DNA of 64,000 bases. Origin: Phytophthora colocasiae. Lineage: Eukaryota; Oomycota; Peronosporomycetes; Peronosporales; Peronosporaceae. The DNA is taken from NCBI GenBank assembly GCA_018806915.1, contig JAGKQI010000011.1, positions 1 through 64,000 of the forward strand. Direction: 5' to 3'. The notes beneath the pieces were generated by a model. It ran no database searches, was not told the DNA's origin, and worked only from the letters and a program-made list of their open reading frames with translations. This document shows positions 45,522 through 57,689 of this stretch, one piece after another. The position numbers were made by a program, and so were the translations under genes. The stretch's first letter is position 1; each line of letters opens with the position of its first letter.

Positions 45522-46375
45522 ACCCTTGCATCAGTAAAAATACAAAACTTTCCACAAGTTTAAACCAAGTATGTTCGTTCTAGCTACCGTACCTTGCTGT
45601 TGTCGACAGAGTTATTGATCACTGTGATCGAGGCACTTAGTACTTTGAAGTGTACTAGTAGTGTATACCCACCGTACTCAAACCACTTCAAGAGCAATTC
45701 AGTATCATAAACGTGCCTTTGACTTGACATTTAAACTGTGGTCCGCAAAATTGTGGGGCACTTCCAACAACAGGCCCTAGACTTGTATCTCCTTCGCTTG
45801 TGCAGCCTGAAAGCACTTAACCGAGGTGCTAATAGCGTACGTGCCGTTTAATGACTCTGGCCAAGAGAAGAAAGGAACGTAGAGAATGAAAAGATAACCC
45901 GACGAATGCGGATATTAGGCGCGATAACATACTATATGATGTGCTCGCGAAGAATTGATTCCAGCACTGACCGATGCTTTCCCCAATAGCCTATTGCCAA
46001 TAGGACATTAGCAATCTACAGGTACTAGAATATCAATTAGAGGCACATCATCACTCTATGACTCCTGTCAGAGCATGGTGAGGTGTTGAACAGCCCTGTC
46101 ATCCGGACAAGTGTGTCTCCCAACGTCACAGATTACCACTTGATTGTGTTCACGCGGATTACCCGATAAAAATCCACATCACCAAACCTCTTTATGTCCA
46201 TCCATACTCAAACGCAGTCAACGCCAATGATAATCATTTCAGCACAGTGATTGCCATTGTCGACTGGCACTATACTCATTCCGCAATTTGACATCTGCAC
46301 CCACCCACTGGAAGCAGCCACACACCAACCATTTCGACTGTTCCCGACGTTAACGCAGTCAAATCGCATTGCGAT
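45522..46375. other. ABC3-ABC4 intergenic region, no gene seen
   Basis: Homology to the ABC1/ABC2 downstream region ends about 90 bp after the stop, near 45605. No M96-like sequence is present. The ABC4 promoter should lie in the last few hundred bases. Confidence 0.6.
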
Positions 46376-49300
46376 ATGGCACCAGACAAAGGTAAAGCCA
46401 ATGTGGCTAAACTCTCCGAACGCCGTACGGCTTGGACGTTCATCCGCGCTTTGCTATGGAAGAACTGGCTGATCAAGCGTCGTCACCCAGCAGCCACCGC
46501 CTGTGAGGTTATGGTGCCTGTCCTGTTCATCATCTTACTGGGAATTCTCAAGAGCACAACACAACCGTCGCAGTCCCGTCCGGTTGGAGTGACACCTCGT
46601 CGTCCACGGGTGACGCAGCACTTGAACCAGCTACAACCTCTTCCAACCAACAGGCCAAACCATCGAGTGGGTAAGTGCCGACCTACCTAAGTTCGCCCTA
46701 CATGAATCCTCCATGACCGGGCTTACTGCTGAAGCTCGAGTGCAGTCGGTGGACGACGCCATTCGTCTCGAGGAGTTGTCAACAGCTGACCAGGCGACGT
46801 GTGCGACGGGAGTCATTGTCAATGGACTAATGGAGACAGACACCTCATCTCCTTACCGTGTTCCGACCGAATGTGCGAACAAAGTTTCCCCGTACAAGAT
46901 CGCTATTGCTCCAGACAACGCCTTCACTCGCGACTACTTCGCTTCTGTGATGGAAATGTGGTACCCCCGTGTGGATCTGATGAACTCGAGCGAGTCGCTG
47001 ACAGTCCCGTCGTTCAGCCAGAGCGTCATGTTCTTCGGATACGAACGACGCTTTGACGGAATACGTGAAGAGTGACGACTACGGCAAAGCGAATCGAGAA
47101 CCCGCGTATCTACGCTGGCATCGTTCTTCGACTCGGTACCGCTTGGAGACAAGATTGGATCATTTGAATCCATTGAGTACTCGTTGCGACTCAATTCAAC
47201 TGATGGTGACTCAGTCGGTCGGGTCCCAGGAACAAGCAGCTCAGTGCTGGACACGGACCCGTTCCAGACGGACATCAATGTCGATTACTACTCGCGCTAC
47301 ACAGTGACGGGCTTCATGACGCTACAGACGCTTGTCACTCGCTTTGTGTCGTGTATGCCGGAGTGGAACTCAGCCAACCAGTCGACTAGTGGAGGTGTCA
47401 ACAATCGCAGACCATCGTTTCGCGTCGTCCATCCTGGACAACATTCTGCTGGACACGTTGAACGACGACGCTTTCATCCAGGAAGTCCTCAACACAGGCT
47501 TCGTGTCTGGAGAGAAATCCTTTTCCAGTATTTTTGAGCAACATGGCGGACGATACGAAAGAGCTACTGCTCACACCACTGCGGCAAGCTCCTCAACCGT
47601 TCATGCGGTGCTACTGTGGCCCCTGTTCCCCGTCAACAGCTTCTGACAGTTCATCGTTTTACGATACCATCTCGAACGTGCTCCCGTCATCTTCGCGCTG
47701 TCGTACCTGTTCACGATATCCCGTATCCTGGTCGTGTTTATCCAAGAGAAGGAGCTCCGGTTGCGTGAATTCATGAAGATCCTCGGCGTCACCGAGAAGA
47801 CCATTATTATCACATGGTACATGACGTACACTGCCATTCTCTTTGTCGGAGCGGTGGTGCAAGCAGTGGCGGGTCTCGCCGGCCTCTTCCCAAAGACATC
47901 GGTGATCCTAACGTTCTTCTTCTTCTGGCTCTTCGGCATAGAGCGTCCTCGCTCTTGCGTACTTGATCAGTACCATCTTCAACAGGGCTCGCGTCGGGTC
48001 TTTCAACGGCATGATCGTCTTCTTTCATGCACTCAATGTCCCAAGGGTTCACTACTGGGACGGCCGAGGGTGCCAAGACAATCGGATGTCTTTTGTCTCC
48101 GGTGGGTCTCTCGCTCGGTGTTCAGGTTCTGGCTGACGCAGAAACGACTGGTGCCGGCGTGACGTTTGCGAATGTGAGCGCTCTGAGCAACAACTTCCGC
48201 TTCAGTACAGCGCTGTGGATGTTCGCGTTCGACACAGTGCTGTACACGCTCATTGGCTTGTACTCGACAAGACTCATGCCGAAGGAATACGGCACGACGC
48301 TCAGGTGGTACTTCCCGGTGTCGCCGTCGTACTGGAGAAGCCGCCGTCAACGTGCAGTCACCGTTCAAACGCAAGACGCGTTGCTGGACAACGTTACGCT
48401 GGATGTTAACCCGAATATCGAGCGAGTAAACGCTGAACTTCGAGAACAGGAACGTCAAGGCGAAGCACTCACGGTGCAACGACTTCGCAAGGTTTTCAAC
48501 ATTCCCGGTGGAGAAAAGGTGGCTGTCCAGGGGCTCAACCTTACCATGTACAAGGACCAGATTACTTGTCTACTAGGCCACAATGGCGCCGGCAAGACCA
48601 CGTTGATCTCAATGCTCACAGGAATGACCGCACCTTCCAGCGGTAACGCGACTTACAGAGGTATGTCTGTGAACGAGGACATGGATGATCTACGGCAGTC
48701 GCTCGGCATCTGTTTCAGCATGACGTGTTGTTCCCGGATCTCTCAGTCGAGGAACACTTGCTATTCTTCGACAGATCAAGGGGTACGCGGACCAAGAACT
48801 GTTTTCCGTGGCGGATAAGCAGATCCGTGGAGGTTGGTTTGACGGAGAAGCGCAACTCAAAACCCAACGATTTGTCTGGTGGTATGAAGCGCAAGTTATC
48901 AGTGGCTGTTTCTCTCTTGGGTGATAGCTCACTGGTGTTCCTAGATGAGCCGACTTCCGGTATGGACCCGTACATACGTGGGAGATCCTGCTGAACAACC
49001 GTAATGACCGTGTGATGGTGTTGACGACTCACTTCATGGACGAAGCTGACATCCTTGGTGACCGTATTGCCATCATGGCTGAAGGGGAACTGCGATGTTG
49101 TGGATCATCTCTCTTCCTGAAGAACCGCTTCGGTGCAGGCTATAACTTGACTTTGGTGAAAGACGATGGAAAATGCGACGACAAGGCTGTTTCGGCCTTC
49201 ATCACTTCGTACGTGCCATCAGCACAGCTGTTGAGCAATGTCGGAAGTGAGATCGCGTTCCAGTTGCCTCTACACAGCTCATCCAGCTTCGCCACAATGT

Positions 49301-52202
49301 TCACAGACATGGACCGTCAGTTGAAATCGCTTGGTCTGTTGTCGTATGGAGTGTCAGTGACTACGTTGGAGGAGGTGTTCATCAAGGTGGCTGAACTGGG
49401 TGACGAGAACCACCAGCACACTTTAGGTAACAATGTGCGGACTAATAACTCTGAATCCAGCGACTATCAGCCGTGCGACGAGATCATCACGTCCACGCCG
49501 ATGTTTAGCACACACCTGCGCGCTCTGCTGCTCAAGCGCTTCCGGTACGCCCGACGTGACAAGAAAACCATCATCTACAGCGCGTTACTACCGGTCTTGC
49601 TTATTGCTGCTGGCTTGGGAATCCTCAAGGGCAGTGCAATTGCATCGGACAACCTAACCATGGCGCTGACGACTGATGCACGCGTACGCAGGTAATGAAA
49701 CCCCGACGCCGTACTTCTGTCAGACTGGTTCGATGCTGGAGAATGGTGCGGTGAGGTGATGAAATCGACCTATTTCTCTGGAGCGAATGCCCAGGTGCTC
49801 TCGATTTCGACGCCGGCGTACGACTCTGATTCCCACGGTATTTGACACAACATATACGGACCCGGCCATCAACGCCAGCGGGTACACGGGCTACAGCGTT
49901 TCAATGGGCCAGCAGCTTTACAACCGCGGATATGGACATGACGCCGACCTTGTTGAAGGGCAGTACGGCGCTTTCTTGGTATATGGTGATAGTGAGCAGA
50001 ACCTGTTCGGCTACAACGTCTTCACCAACACGACTGCACCTCATTCATCGGCGATCTTCAAGGCGCTAATGGACCAGGCAGCATATCGCTTCTTCTCCAA
50101 CAGCTCAGAGGCCTCGATCATGAACTTGAAGGTCAATAACTACCCGCTTCCAGTGACTGCCGCCACGAAAGCTTTCTGGATCGGCAGTTGCGTTTGTGGC
50201 GTGCATGTTCATCTGCATCGCGTTCACATTCCTGCCGGCTTCTATGGTTGTGTTCTTGGTTAAGGAGAAGCAAGCGGAGCACAACTCGAAACACCAGCAG
50301 CCTGTCTCCGGTGTGTCGTTGCCAGCCTTCTGGGTGTCCAACTACATTTGGGATCTGCTATGTACATCGTTCCGTGTGTGTGCGCGCTTGCCTTGATCTA
50401 CGGCTTCAACGTGTCATCCATGACCGGTCAGGACTGCAATAGCTGTACATCCGCGACGTTCCCGGCCGTGATCCTGCTCTTCATCCTGTTTGGTTTCGCC
50501 ATCTGCCCGTTTACCTACTGCTTGTCGTTCCTGTTCAAGGATATGCAGCTGCGCAGACGTACACGATCATGCTTAACTTCGTCATCGGTGTTGTGCTAAT
50601 GATCGTCCTGTTCATTATGAGCGTGATCGGCTCCACTTCGGATGTTGATTCGGTGCTGGTTTTCATCTGGAGACTTCTCCACTGTTCAATCTCGGTATGG
50701 GGTTGTTACAGCTGGTCCTCAACGACATCACCTACATCCGCTTCACCAAGGACGAGAAGATAAGCCCATTCAGCGGCGACATCATGGGCTTCTGAACTGG
50801 CGTATCTCCTGGTGACCGCTATCGTGTACATGGCGATCGCAGTGGTATCTCGACTACCGGAAAACATTCCCGAAGGTGACAGAAAGAAGTAGAGAGCGTC
50901 GACGATCAAGAGCTTGAGATCGACGAAGACGTGAAGAAAGAAGCCGATCGTGTTACCAGTGGTGGAGCTGATGGAGAAGCCGTGAAACTTGTGGGGCTTC
51001 GTAAAGTCTACCCGGGCGGCAAGATCGCAGTTCGCGATCTCTCCTTCGGTTTGAAACGTGGTGAGTGCTTCGGCTTCCTCGGTATCAATGGTGCTGGTAA
51101 GACGACGACCATGAAAATGCTGGACAGGCGACGTCCCACCGAGCAGCGGCACGGCCACGCTAGGAGGCTACAAACATCCTATCACAGCAGATCGAGGTGC
51201 GACGTCAGATCGGATACCGCCCGCAATTCGACGCTCTCTTTGACCTGCTCACTGTGCGTGAGCACCTGGAACTCTTCGGTGCTATCAAGGGTGTCCCGCA
51301 GTCATCGCTGGACCGAGTTGTCATGGAAAAGATCCAGCAGCTCAACCTCGCTGATTTCGAGCACAAGTTGGCTGGCAGTCTCAGTGGTGGTAACAAGCGC
51401 AAGCTTTCGGTGGCTATTGCTATGATCGGCAACCCAGCCATCATCTTCCTGGATGAGCCTTCCACTGGTATGGATCCCGTGTCTCGTCGATTCATGTGAC
51501 GTCATCGCTGATATCTCCACGCGTGGGCAAGGAGTCGACAATTGTCTTGACCACACATAGTATGGAGGAGTGTGAAGCGCTGTGTTCGCGTGTCGGTATC
51601 ATGGTTGGCGGTCGTCTTCGCTGTTACGGAACCGTGCAGCACCTCAAGTCTCGTTTCGGCGATGGTCTAATGTTCGACGTCAAGCTGGACACGCCCACTG
51701 TTGAAGAACTGGAGTACCTGGTTCAGCACGTGTTCGGCAATGGCGACGAGTTCGTCACTCTGGACAATCTGGAGGACAAAGTGCCGTGCGTTCGGCAACG
51801 CATCAACTTGCTGCACGTGTGACGGCATCCCACCCGACCGGCTACAGTCTTGCGGCTGCCATGGAGCGCGACGGATTCATCCGAGCTGGAAGCCTTTGCT
51901 CCTGGTGCGTAGAGGAAACGCGCTTTGATGCGTTGAATGACTACCTCTTGAACGCGTTCGGTTCGGGTGGCGTCTTGGTCATGGAGCGTCAGGAACGACT
52001 TCTGCCGGTTCAAGGTCCGTGGATCCAACAACGAAGTAAAGTTGTCCAAAATGTTCGCTCTTGTTGAGAATGTGAAGGCGGACATGCACATTCGGGAGTA
52101 CAGCGTTTCACAGACGACACTTGAGCAGATCTTTCAACTCGTTTGCTAAGGCCAGCAAGAGGAAGAGAGAAGGGTGTCGCTCGTGGTGTCTTCCAGGCGT
52201 AG
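46376..52202 (+). pseudogene. ABC4: divergent ABCA-type full transporter, frameshifted
   Basis: The ATG at 46376 starts MAPDKGKANVAKL, an N-terminus different from ABC1-3 but followed by the same RRTAWTFIRALLWKNWL block. TMD1 is around 47680-48250. NBD1 has GHNGAGKTT near 48575 and LSGGMKRKLSVAVSL near 48877, with the D-loop damaged near 48975 (MDPY followed by a deletion). The second loop and TMD2 are 49560-50880. NBD2 has [10 protein letters not shown] near 51085 and [10 protein letters not shown] near 51380; a 2-nt loss near 51497 creates TGA after RRFM. The TAG at 52200-52202 ends FQA. More than ten frame breaks are present (for example 46640, 47040, 48715, 50180, 51122, 52010). It is the outgroup copy of the array. 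Confidence 0.87.
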
Positions 52203-52265
52203 ACCGTACATGTAGTAGAACTACCACTGGATACCAAAATGAAAATATACCAATATGATACGACG

Positions 52266-53621
52266 TCAGTGCACTAAACACGTCTGTGGGCTTGCTTCTT
52301 CACCGTCAATCACTTCCCCCGGCAGCATATTCCGGATTGCCTGTACGGCATGTTGCTGCACCTTTGGATCGTTCGGGAATCGCAGTCGTGCTTTTTCACA
52401 TGCCGGCAGAGCCTCTGCATCCAAAACATGCTGTCTTCATTTCCTCTACAGCAACAAAAAACATATTAGTCCAGTCGTAATATCACCAGCATACATGGAA
52501 ACTATCTCACCATTTTGTCGCTAGTAATTGTTATGAACCAGCACCCAGCAGCTTGGACTAGTGCTGTCGAGCCGAATCGCTTCATGCTTTCCACAACGAT
52601 TTCCAATCCACCTTTGAGACGATTTCGATCATACTCGCATCTTGCACACAAAACCATCGGTAAAGTAAGTTACAGCTGTGTAGAATAATAAAACACGTAG
52701 TACAGTACCTTGACGCAAACTTAGGTTTGCTAGAGCGAGACAACTTAGACCCTGCACTTGCTCATCAAGGGAAACCTCTCCATAGCTGAAAGAACGAGAC
52801 GACGACTTTCAGGGTTGACACGTACCACAGATTCGTCTGGTCACAAGGAGAAAAAAATCGTTAACTACGTTAAAGCAAGAGGCATAGACGGCTAGATAAT
52901 TTACCTGCAATTTTGGGATGAGCTAGCACAGATAACCCAGCCATGTTGGCAGACACGTCGTCCGGAAGTGCCACCATCGCGCCAATGAGTGAAATGATCC
53001 CTCCACTGATGTTATGATCGCGATATGACCATCCGCTTGATTCTGGCGTACTCTGCCATTGACACAAGAGCCCGTCCCGTTGGAGTGTTAGCGAGTCCGG
53101 AAACTGCTTCATCTTGTCAATGATCGTCTGAATCACCACTCGTGCACTCGCTTCAGCCTTTTCACTTCCACGATCTTCGTTATCTTCTCCTGTTGTTGTT
53201 GGAAGCAGATATTTCAGCCGACTTATCCTCCACACTTCGAATTACGCCTTTCAAAGCTCGAACACCGTGTGATTGTATCCGAATATCCATCGGGGAACTT
53301 CTTCATAATCTGCAATATTGCACTCCCATCACCTACATCTCGACCCACCGCTCGACGCATAATAGCTGCTGGATCTGTTGCAGCAACCGTCGAGACCTGG
53401 TCAGGTCTAGTTTGTACTGCAGTAGGCGTCACGACCTCCACTGGTCTCTCCTTCACCAAGACAGACATCTGCTCCTCCTTTACTTCTAGTTTATTACGAT
53501 CTTTTTCTTTCTCCTCCTCCTTTTCTTCTTCTTCTTCTTCTTCATCTTCCTCTTCAACTTCAAGGATCAATATGGCAGCGCCTGAACAACAGCCTGGACA
53601 ATATCTCTGCGTCGCTTCCAC
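52266..53621 (-). CDS. Armadillo-repeat protein, multi-exon, frame partly broken
   Basis: Minus-strand coding blocks show repeated ARM-type helices. These are VVIQTIIDKMKQFPDSLTLQRDGL and GGIISLIGAMVALPDDVS (53235-52870), LDEQVQGLSCLALANLSL (about 52770-52715), GGLEIVVESMKRFGST (about 52610-52560) and RLRFPNDPKVQQHAVQAIRNML (about 52390-52325). The stop is at 52266-52268. Small introns separate the blocks (for example acceptor TGCTGTAG near 52440). The upstream frame 53621-53223 starts with a long Glu-rich tract from GAA/GAG repeats and then ILQIMKKFPDGYSD, another ARM-like helix; a frameshift near 53230 separates it from the rest. ARM proteins are protein-binding scaffolds; no specific partner can be named. 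Exact exon limits are uncertain. Confidence 0.6.
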
Positions 53622-54034
53622 CGTGACTTCTGGTTGCTCATGTGGTCATGACAAATACCTAATAGCTCCCGAGTAAGTTTTGTATACTTAACTAGAGCAC
53701 ACACGAAACTGAAGGCGCGAAGTGGATCGTCCAGAAGCATCGAGGCGAGTTTACGCTCGAGAACATATTGAGGCAGGCGATCCAATTGGAGAAACGACAC
53801 GCTACCGGCTGGAGGCGCCAGACCGGCAGGCAATTGACGCAATAAACAAGCCAAGGACAAGGACAGAGGCAGAAAAGAAGTGTCTACAGGCTCCTCCTTC
53901 TTGATCTTGGCCTGCTGCAGCAGCAGCAGCATGTGCGCGGTGGTGTCCAGCATGTTATTACGATATTGAACAGTGTTTTTATCATGAGACGGGCGCGATC
54001 TTGTAATAGAGGCCTTTTCGATTTTCACTAGCAA
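53567..54034 (-). CDS. Hypothetical protein or 5' exon of the ARM-repeat gene
   Basis: An open frame of 155 codons ends at TGA near 53567 and overlaps the start of the Glu-rich frame of the ARM gene. It has a leucine-rich middle and a basic end (KSRWKRRRDIVQAVVQAL). No family was recognised. It could be the N-terminal part of the ARM protein if one indel lies near 53575. Confidence 0.3.
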   Translation of the reverse strand: MLVKIEKASITRSRPSHDKNTVQYRNNMLDTTAHMLLLLQQAKIKKEEPVDTSFLPLSLSLACLLRQLPAGLAPPAGSVSFLQLDRLPQYVLERKLASMLLDDPLRAFSFVCALVKYTKLTRELLGICHDHMSNQKSRWKRRRDIVQAVVQALPY

Positions 54035-54098
54035 TTTGTAAGGTCACTTTTATATTTTCAACCAATAGTAAATATCTATGAGACGGGACAAAATTCAG

Positions 54099-54130
54099 TG
54101 ATTGGATGAAAATGTCCCTTTATAAGCAAA
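54099..54130 (+). promoter_or_regulatory. Inverted CCAAT box and TATA-like element of the bZIP/START gene at 54174
   Basis: GTGATTGGATGAAAAT (ATTGG = inverted CCAAT) is followed within about 12 bp by TTTATAAG. The same pair, TGATTGGATGAAAAT then CTATAAAT, lies upstream of the related gene at 57690. Confidence 0.5.
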
Positions 54131-54173
54131 TCGAGTTTCGAGACAGTCCGAGAAGCTCTGTGCCTCCTATTTG

Positions 54174-55818
54174 ATGCAGGTGGCGACGCCCAAGCACATG
54201 CTCGCTCCCAGCGGCGCTGGAGCTTCTATGGCTCCACCCACACACTGGAGCGCTGACGACCAAGCTCTTCTGGACATTCTACTGCTCACAGAGCCTGAGA
54301 CGGGTGATGGAGCAGCAATTCTGAAGGACGTGGACATGGCGGAGGCCTTTACCGCATCAACGCCACAAGCCCCGCAGGAAGTGCTGCCGGCCTCTCCCGT
54401 GATGACAGAGACGAAAGTAGGGAAAGAATCGCCTAAGGGGAAACTCTCAGCCATGGAGAGACGCGCCAGACACCGAGAGGTGGTGAAGCGCGCTTACCAT
54501 CGCAACAAGGTCAGAAGATGGAGTTTTATGAGGATGCCAAGGACGGAAGATGATACTAATGATGATTAACTTTTTGTCATTTTTGTTTACTTTAGGCGGC
54601 GCTCAAGACTCTGCGGGACACAGTGAAGGAGCTCGAGCAGCAGTTGGAGAAGCTGTCGATGAACAAACAAAAACAAGAGAATCCGCCTCAAGCCAAAGAT
54701 ACAAACGAAATTCAGAGAAGATATGCACTGCTGACGAACGAGCAGGAGGAGCTGGGCAACGAAGCAGCCAGATTACGACTGCTGCTCAACTACAGACAGC
54801 AGTTCGCCACTAACATGGTGGCAATGGCCCAACGAGCGGCCTCCATCTCGTCCGACGAGTCCGACAACTCAGATACAGACTCTGACACAGCTACAACGTC
54901 GTCCACAGCTTCGCTGCCCACGAACTCTCCGTCAGCGTCTCCCATGTACTTGGATGCAGCCTCGCCTCTGGCGGCACACGGCAGTGATTGCGATATCTCC
55001 CCACTGAGCTCAGTACAGAAGACTAAGACGCCGTTCTACAATGAACCGCGCCCTACGTTCGTGGGAGCGACTATCACAGGAAAGACGCCGCTGGCCGTGG
55101 CTATGCGGAAGCAGTTGGGCTACAAACCGCTCAGTTTCACTGAGTCTACGACGCTCGTGAACGAGATCTACCGCTCCATTCTATCCTTCTCACTCAGTGG
55201 CAGAGCAATTAGCACGGAGCTAACATCATGGGCTGGGAGGACAAGCGGCTGCTGGATGAAACGAGCCTCAAGTTCTCGCTGCGCAAACGCTTCCCTGGAC
55301 AGAATGCGATGCAGTTGATGACAAGTACGTGGCAGTGCTTTTCGGACCCGGACTGCACAGAGACCAAGTTCCGGGGCCTCATGACGCTCCGCATCTTGCA
55401 GCGCGTGAACGATGACACGATTGTGGCTTTGCGTGAGTCTTGGAGTGAAGACGGCACCAAACTCTACCGATGCGTGTATTTATTGTTCCGTGTGCGCACT
55501 CGGAAGGGCTTCATCATCTGTGTGCAGTCGGTGTCGCCCGAGCGGGTAACAGATCCGACATTAAGCTCCATCAGCCGCGATGGCAAACCTGTTAAATGGA
55601 CGGAGTTGTCAGGCTGGTTCGTCTTCGAGCCTACTGTGGATGGAGAAAACCGCGATCTATTCTACCAGGAAGGTGCACAGGTCGAATACGGCGGCTGCAT
55701 GGACTACGGCGACCACGAATCGATCCCGACCCTCGCCATGAACACGCTGTCTATCGTTTTTAAGTGGGAGAACATGATGGTCGGCCCAATCTTCACCCTT
55801 CCGTCGACATCATGGTAG
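54174..55818 (+). CDS. bZIP-like/START-like oomycete protein, copy c
   Basis: Exon 1 is 54174-54509, from the ATG in TTGATGCAG, and exon 2 is 54596-55818. The 86-nt intron has GT...TTTAG ends and phase 0. Across the junction the basic region ERRARHREVVKRAYHRNK continues into the leucine-heptad helix AALKTLRDTVKELEQQLEKL, which strongly supports the splice. A Ser/Thr/Asp-rich linker follows. The C-terminal 195 residues (from GWEDKRLLDE) resemble START-like domains of a large oomycete family. A 1-nt surplus near 55215 (GAGCTAACATCATGGG) shifts the frame between linker and START-like domain; it could be a sequencing error. The basic region lacks the full bZIP consensus N-x7-R/K, so DNA binding is inferred. 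Confidence 0.65.
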
Positions 55819-56044
55819 ACAGCAGGGTTTTCTCATTTAACTTAGCCTGGCCCAGATCGACTTGCAGCGTGCAGGAGGAGGAAGTATGCGGTTTGTGCTG
55901 GGTTCGATGTGTATTGTGCTATATAATCAATTGACCACCCATCCTGCGGTTCACGTTAGTTGATTCCGTTATCTGACGTAGTTAGATCTGAAGTAGTTCG
56001 CAAACAGGGCCTCGGTGCTGAACTCAATGATCATCCTATATTTC
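55819..56044. other. Short convergent intergenic region
   Basis: Contains the 3' ends of the gene at 54174 (+) and the gene at 56045 (-). No further feature seen. Confidence 0.5.
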
Positions 56045-57152
56045 TCAGTCGTATCGCGAGTTGCCGCTGTTGGATCCTGGTCGTCGTGTGATGCCCAGTG
56101 ACGTGAGAATGAGATCCGTAGCAGCAGCTTGACTAGCTAGGAGCCGTTTGACCTCTTCCAGTTCCTTGGCTGCAGACTGCTCCACAGCTACAAGTCGCTC
56201 CTCGAAAGCTTGGGTCGCAGTTGCGAATCGCTCAGCCACTCTTACAGCCTCTTGTTGTGCCTGCTCTCGAAGCGCAAGTTCTCGACGCTGTGCATCGATG
56301 ATTGAGACCAGCGTTGCTCGCTCACTATATCGTTGTCAGTTGATTACGTCGGTAAAAGCATCAAGAAGAGTTCAACGTACCTTTCCCAAGCCTCCTCTTC
56401 CTTTGACGTGTGAACGTCACAAGCCGCATGCGTGCATCGAGGAGACTTACTTGACCTTGAAGTCTGTGCTTTTGCCTTAGACTTTCCTGGTTTCTTTAAC
56501 TTAACTTGTTCCACTGCAGAAATCTGTCGAGTAGGCGATTCGATCGTGCTTTGCCGTGGTTTCTGCAGATATTTTCACAGTCAGCAAGGGTTTACAGATC
56601 CAACCACTTTGTCTCACCCAATTCGTCGTACTAAGTGTAAAAGGCTCGACCGTCGTGACCTTGTTGTAGTCCTTGGTCAGTTGCACCCCTGCCAATCTGC
56701 ATCACAAAACCGTTTTAAAAGCTGTAGCCACCCAAGCCTTAACTTCCGAATTGCAGTCAGTAACTCGTACTTCTGCTGCGCTTCAACTACATGTTCCCGA
56801 GCACGTTCTTGTCGTGCCAGGTGCATCTGGATGGAGCTTTCTTGCGACTCAGTTGGGTGCAGCAGAGCCGCCTCCGTCTCAGAAGCAGTGGCCATAGTAA
56901 AGCGATTTCCATGTGCTTCTTCCTCTTCAGCAGCGAACTCCTCTGCTCGCAACGACCTTGAATTCGTCTATAGAAATTCCATTTAGCCGAACCTTCAGTA
57001 AAAAAAAAAATCCGGTTAAAAAGATGCATCACCTTGGGTGAAAACGTGCACTCGTTATCCTGCTGCAGTCGCAGCTCCTGTGATTTACTCGCCAGCTTGC
57101 GCTGTCCGTGCAGCTTCCAGGCCAACTGCTTGTCGTAGATGGCGCTGTCCAT
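56045..57152 (-). CDS. Five-exon coiled-coil protein with FSPK and PFxL motifs, cilium/spindle-like
   Basis: A clean gene model with GT-AG introns. Exon 1 is 57152-57033 (ATG, MDSAIYDKQLAWKLHGQRK... to CTFSPK) and exon 2 starts at 56967 (TNSRSLRAEEFAAEEEE). Exon 3 is 56696-56618 (LAGVQLTKDYNK...VEPFTLST), exon 4 56562-56382 (Lys/Ser-rich) and exon 5 56324-56045 (coiled coil to SGNSRYD and TGA). The end of exon 2 is least certain; a donor at 56770 gives a 74-nt intron. The FSPK-T-N-S-R motif and VEPFTLST resemble motifs repeated in ciliary and TPX2-like microtubule proteins. That is an inference, compatible with a zoospore flagellar role. No frame breaks are needed. Confidence 0.65.
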
Positions 57153-57689
57153 TTGTGGTAAAGACGATATTGGTACAGTGTACCAAGAAAAATAAAGGAC
57201 TCGGCTGGGAACCTCTTTGACTTGATACTATAGGGATGCATCAAACCTATCGGAACAAAGAGTATCAAGGTCAATGTAGATCTCCGCCAGCCCACAGCGC
57301 GGTCAATACTGCGAAATGAGCGGCGAAACTTGGCATACAGGTAGAAGGCATCTTCATGAACATACCTGCACAGCGTTCCTAGCGGAGAAGCAGTTGTAGC
57401 AGGCGCACCACTGCAATATAAGTGCAAGGAACCGGGTCAAGGGTGATATCTATGAAGGTTTCCGTGAGCCAATCAGCGCCAAGCGGAATCTTACGCGTCT
57501 GATTGGCTGAAAATCACGGCGATTACGAATCTGCTTAATTAAAATAAGCTTACAAATCTGCTTAATTTTAATGAAGCTGAAAGCTTATTATAAAATAAGC
57601 TTATTTCTGATTGGATGAAAATCCGAGTGATTGTCTACGTCATCACCGGCTATAAATGTAAATACCCAAAAAATTCGTTAGCCTGTGTA
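57153..57689. promoter_or_regulatory. Divergent promoter region with three CCAAT-type boxes
   Basis: It lies between the minus-strand gene starting at 57152 and the plus-strand gene starting at 57690. GAGCCAATCAGC is at 57468-57479, TCTGATTGGCTGAAAATC at 57508-57525 and TCTGATTGGATGAAAATC at 57606-57623. CTATAAAT near 57650 is a TATA-like element for the plus gene. An AT-rich stretch between them carries repeated CTGCTTAATTnnAAT and AAGCTTATT motifs (57530-57605). Confidence 0.55.

Noticed and set aside
53500..53575. CTT/TCC-rich tract as a microsatellite or triplex element
   Set aside because: On the minus strand it encodes a Glu-rich segment of the ARM gene frame, so a coding explanation is enough.
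57029..57427. 132-codon minus-strand ORF upstream of and overlapping the coiled-coil gene
   Set aside because: It overlaps exon 1 of a better-supported gene in another frame and covers the promoter; no conserved motif.
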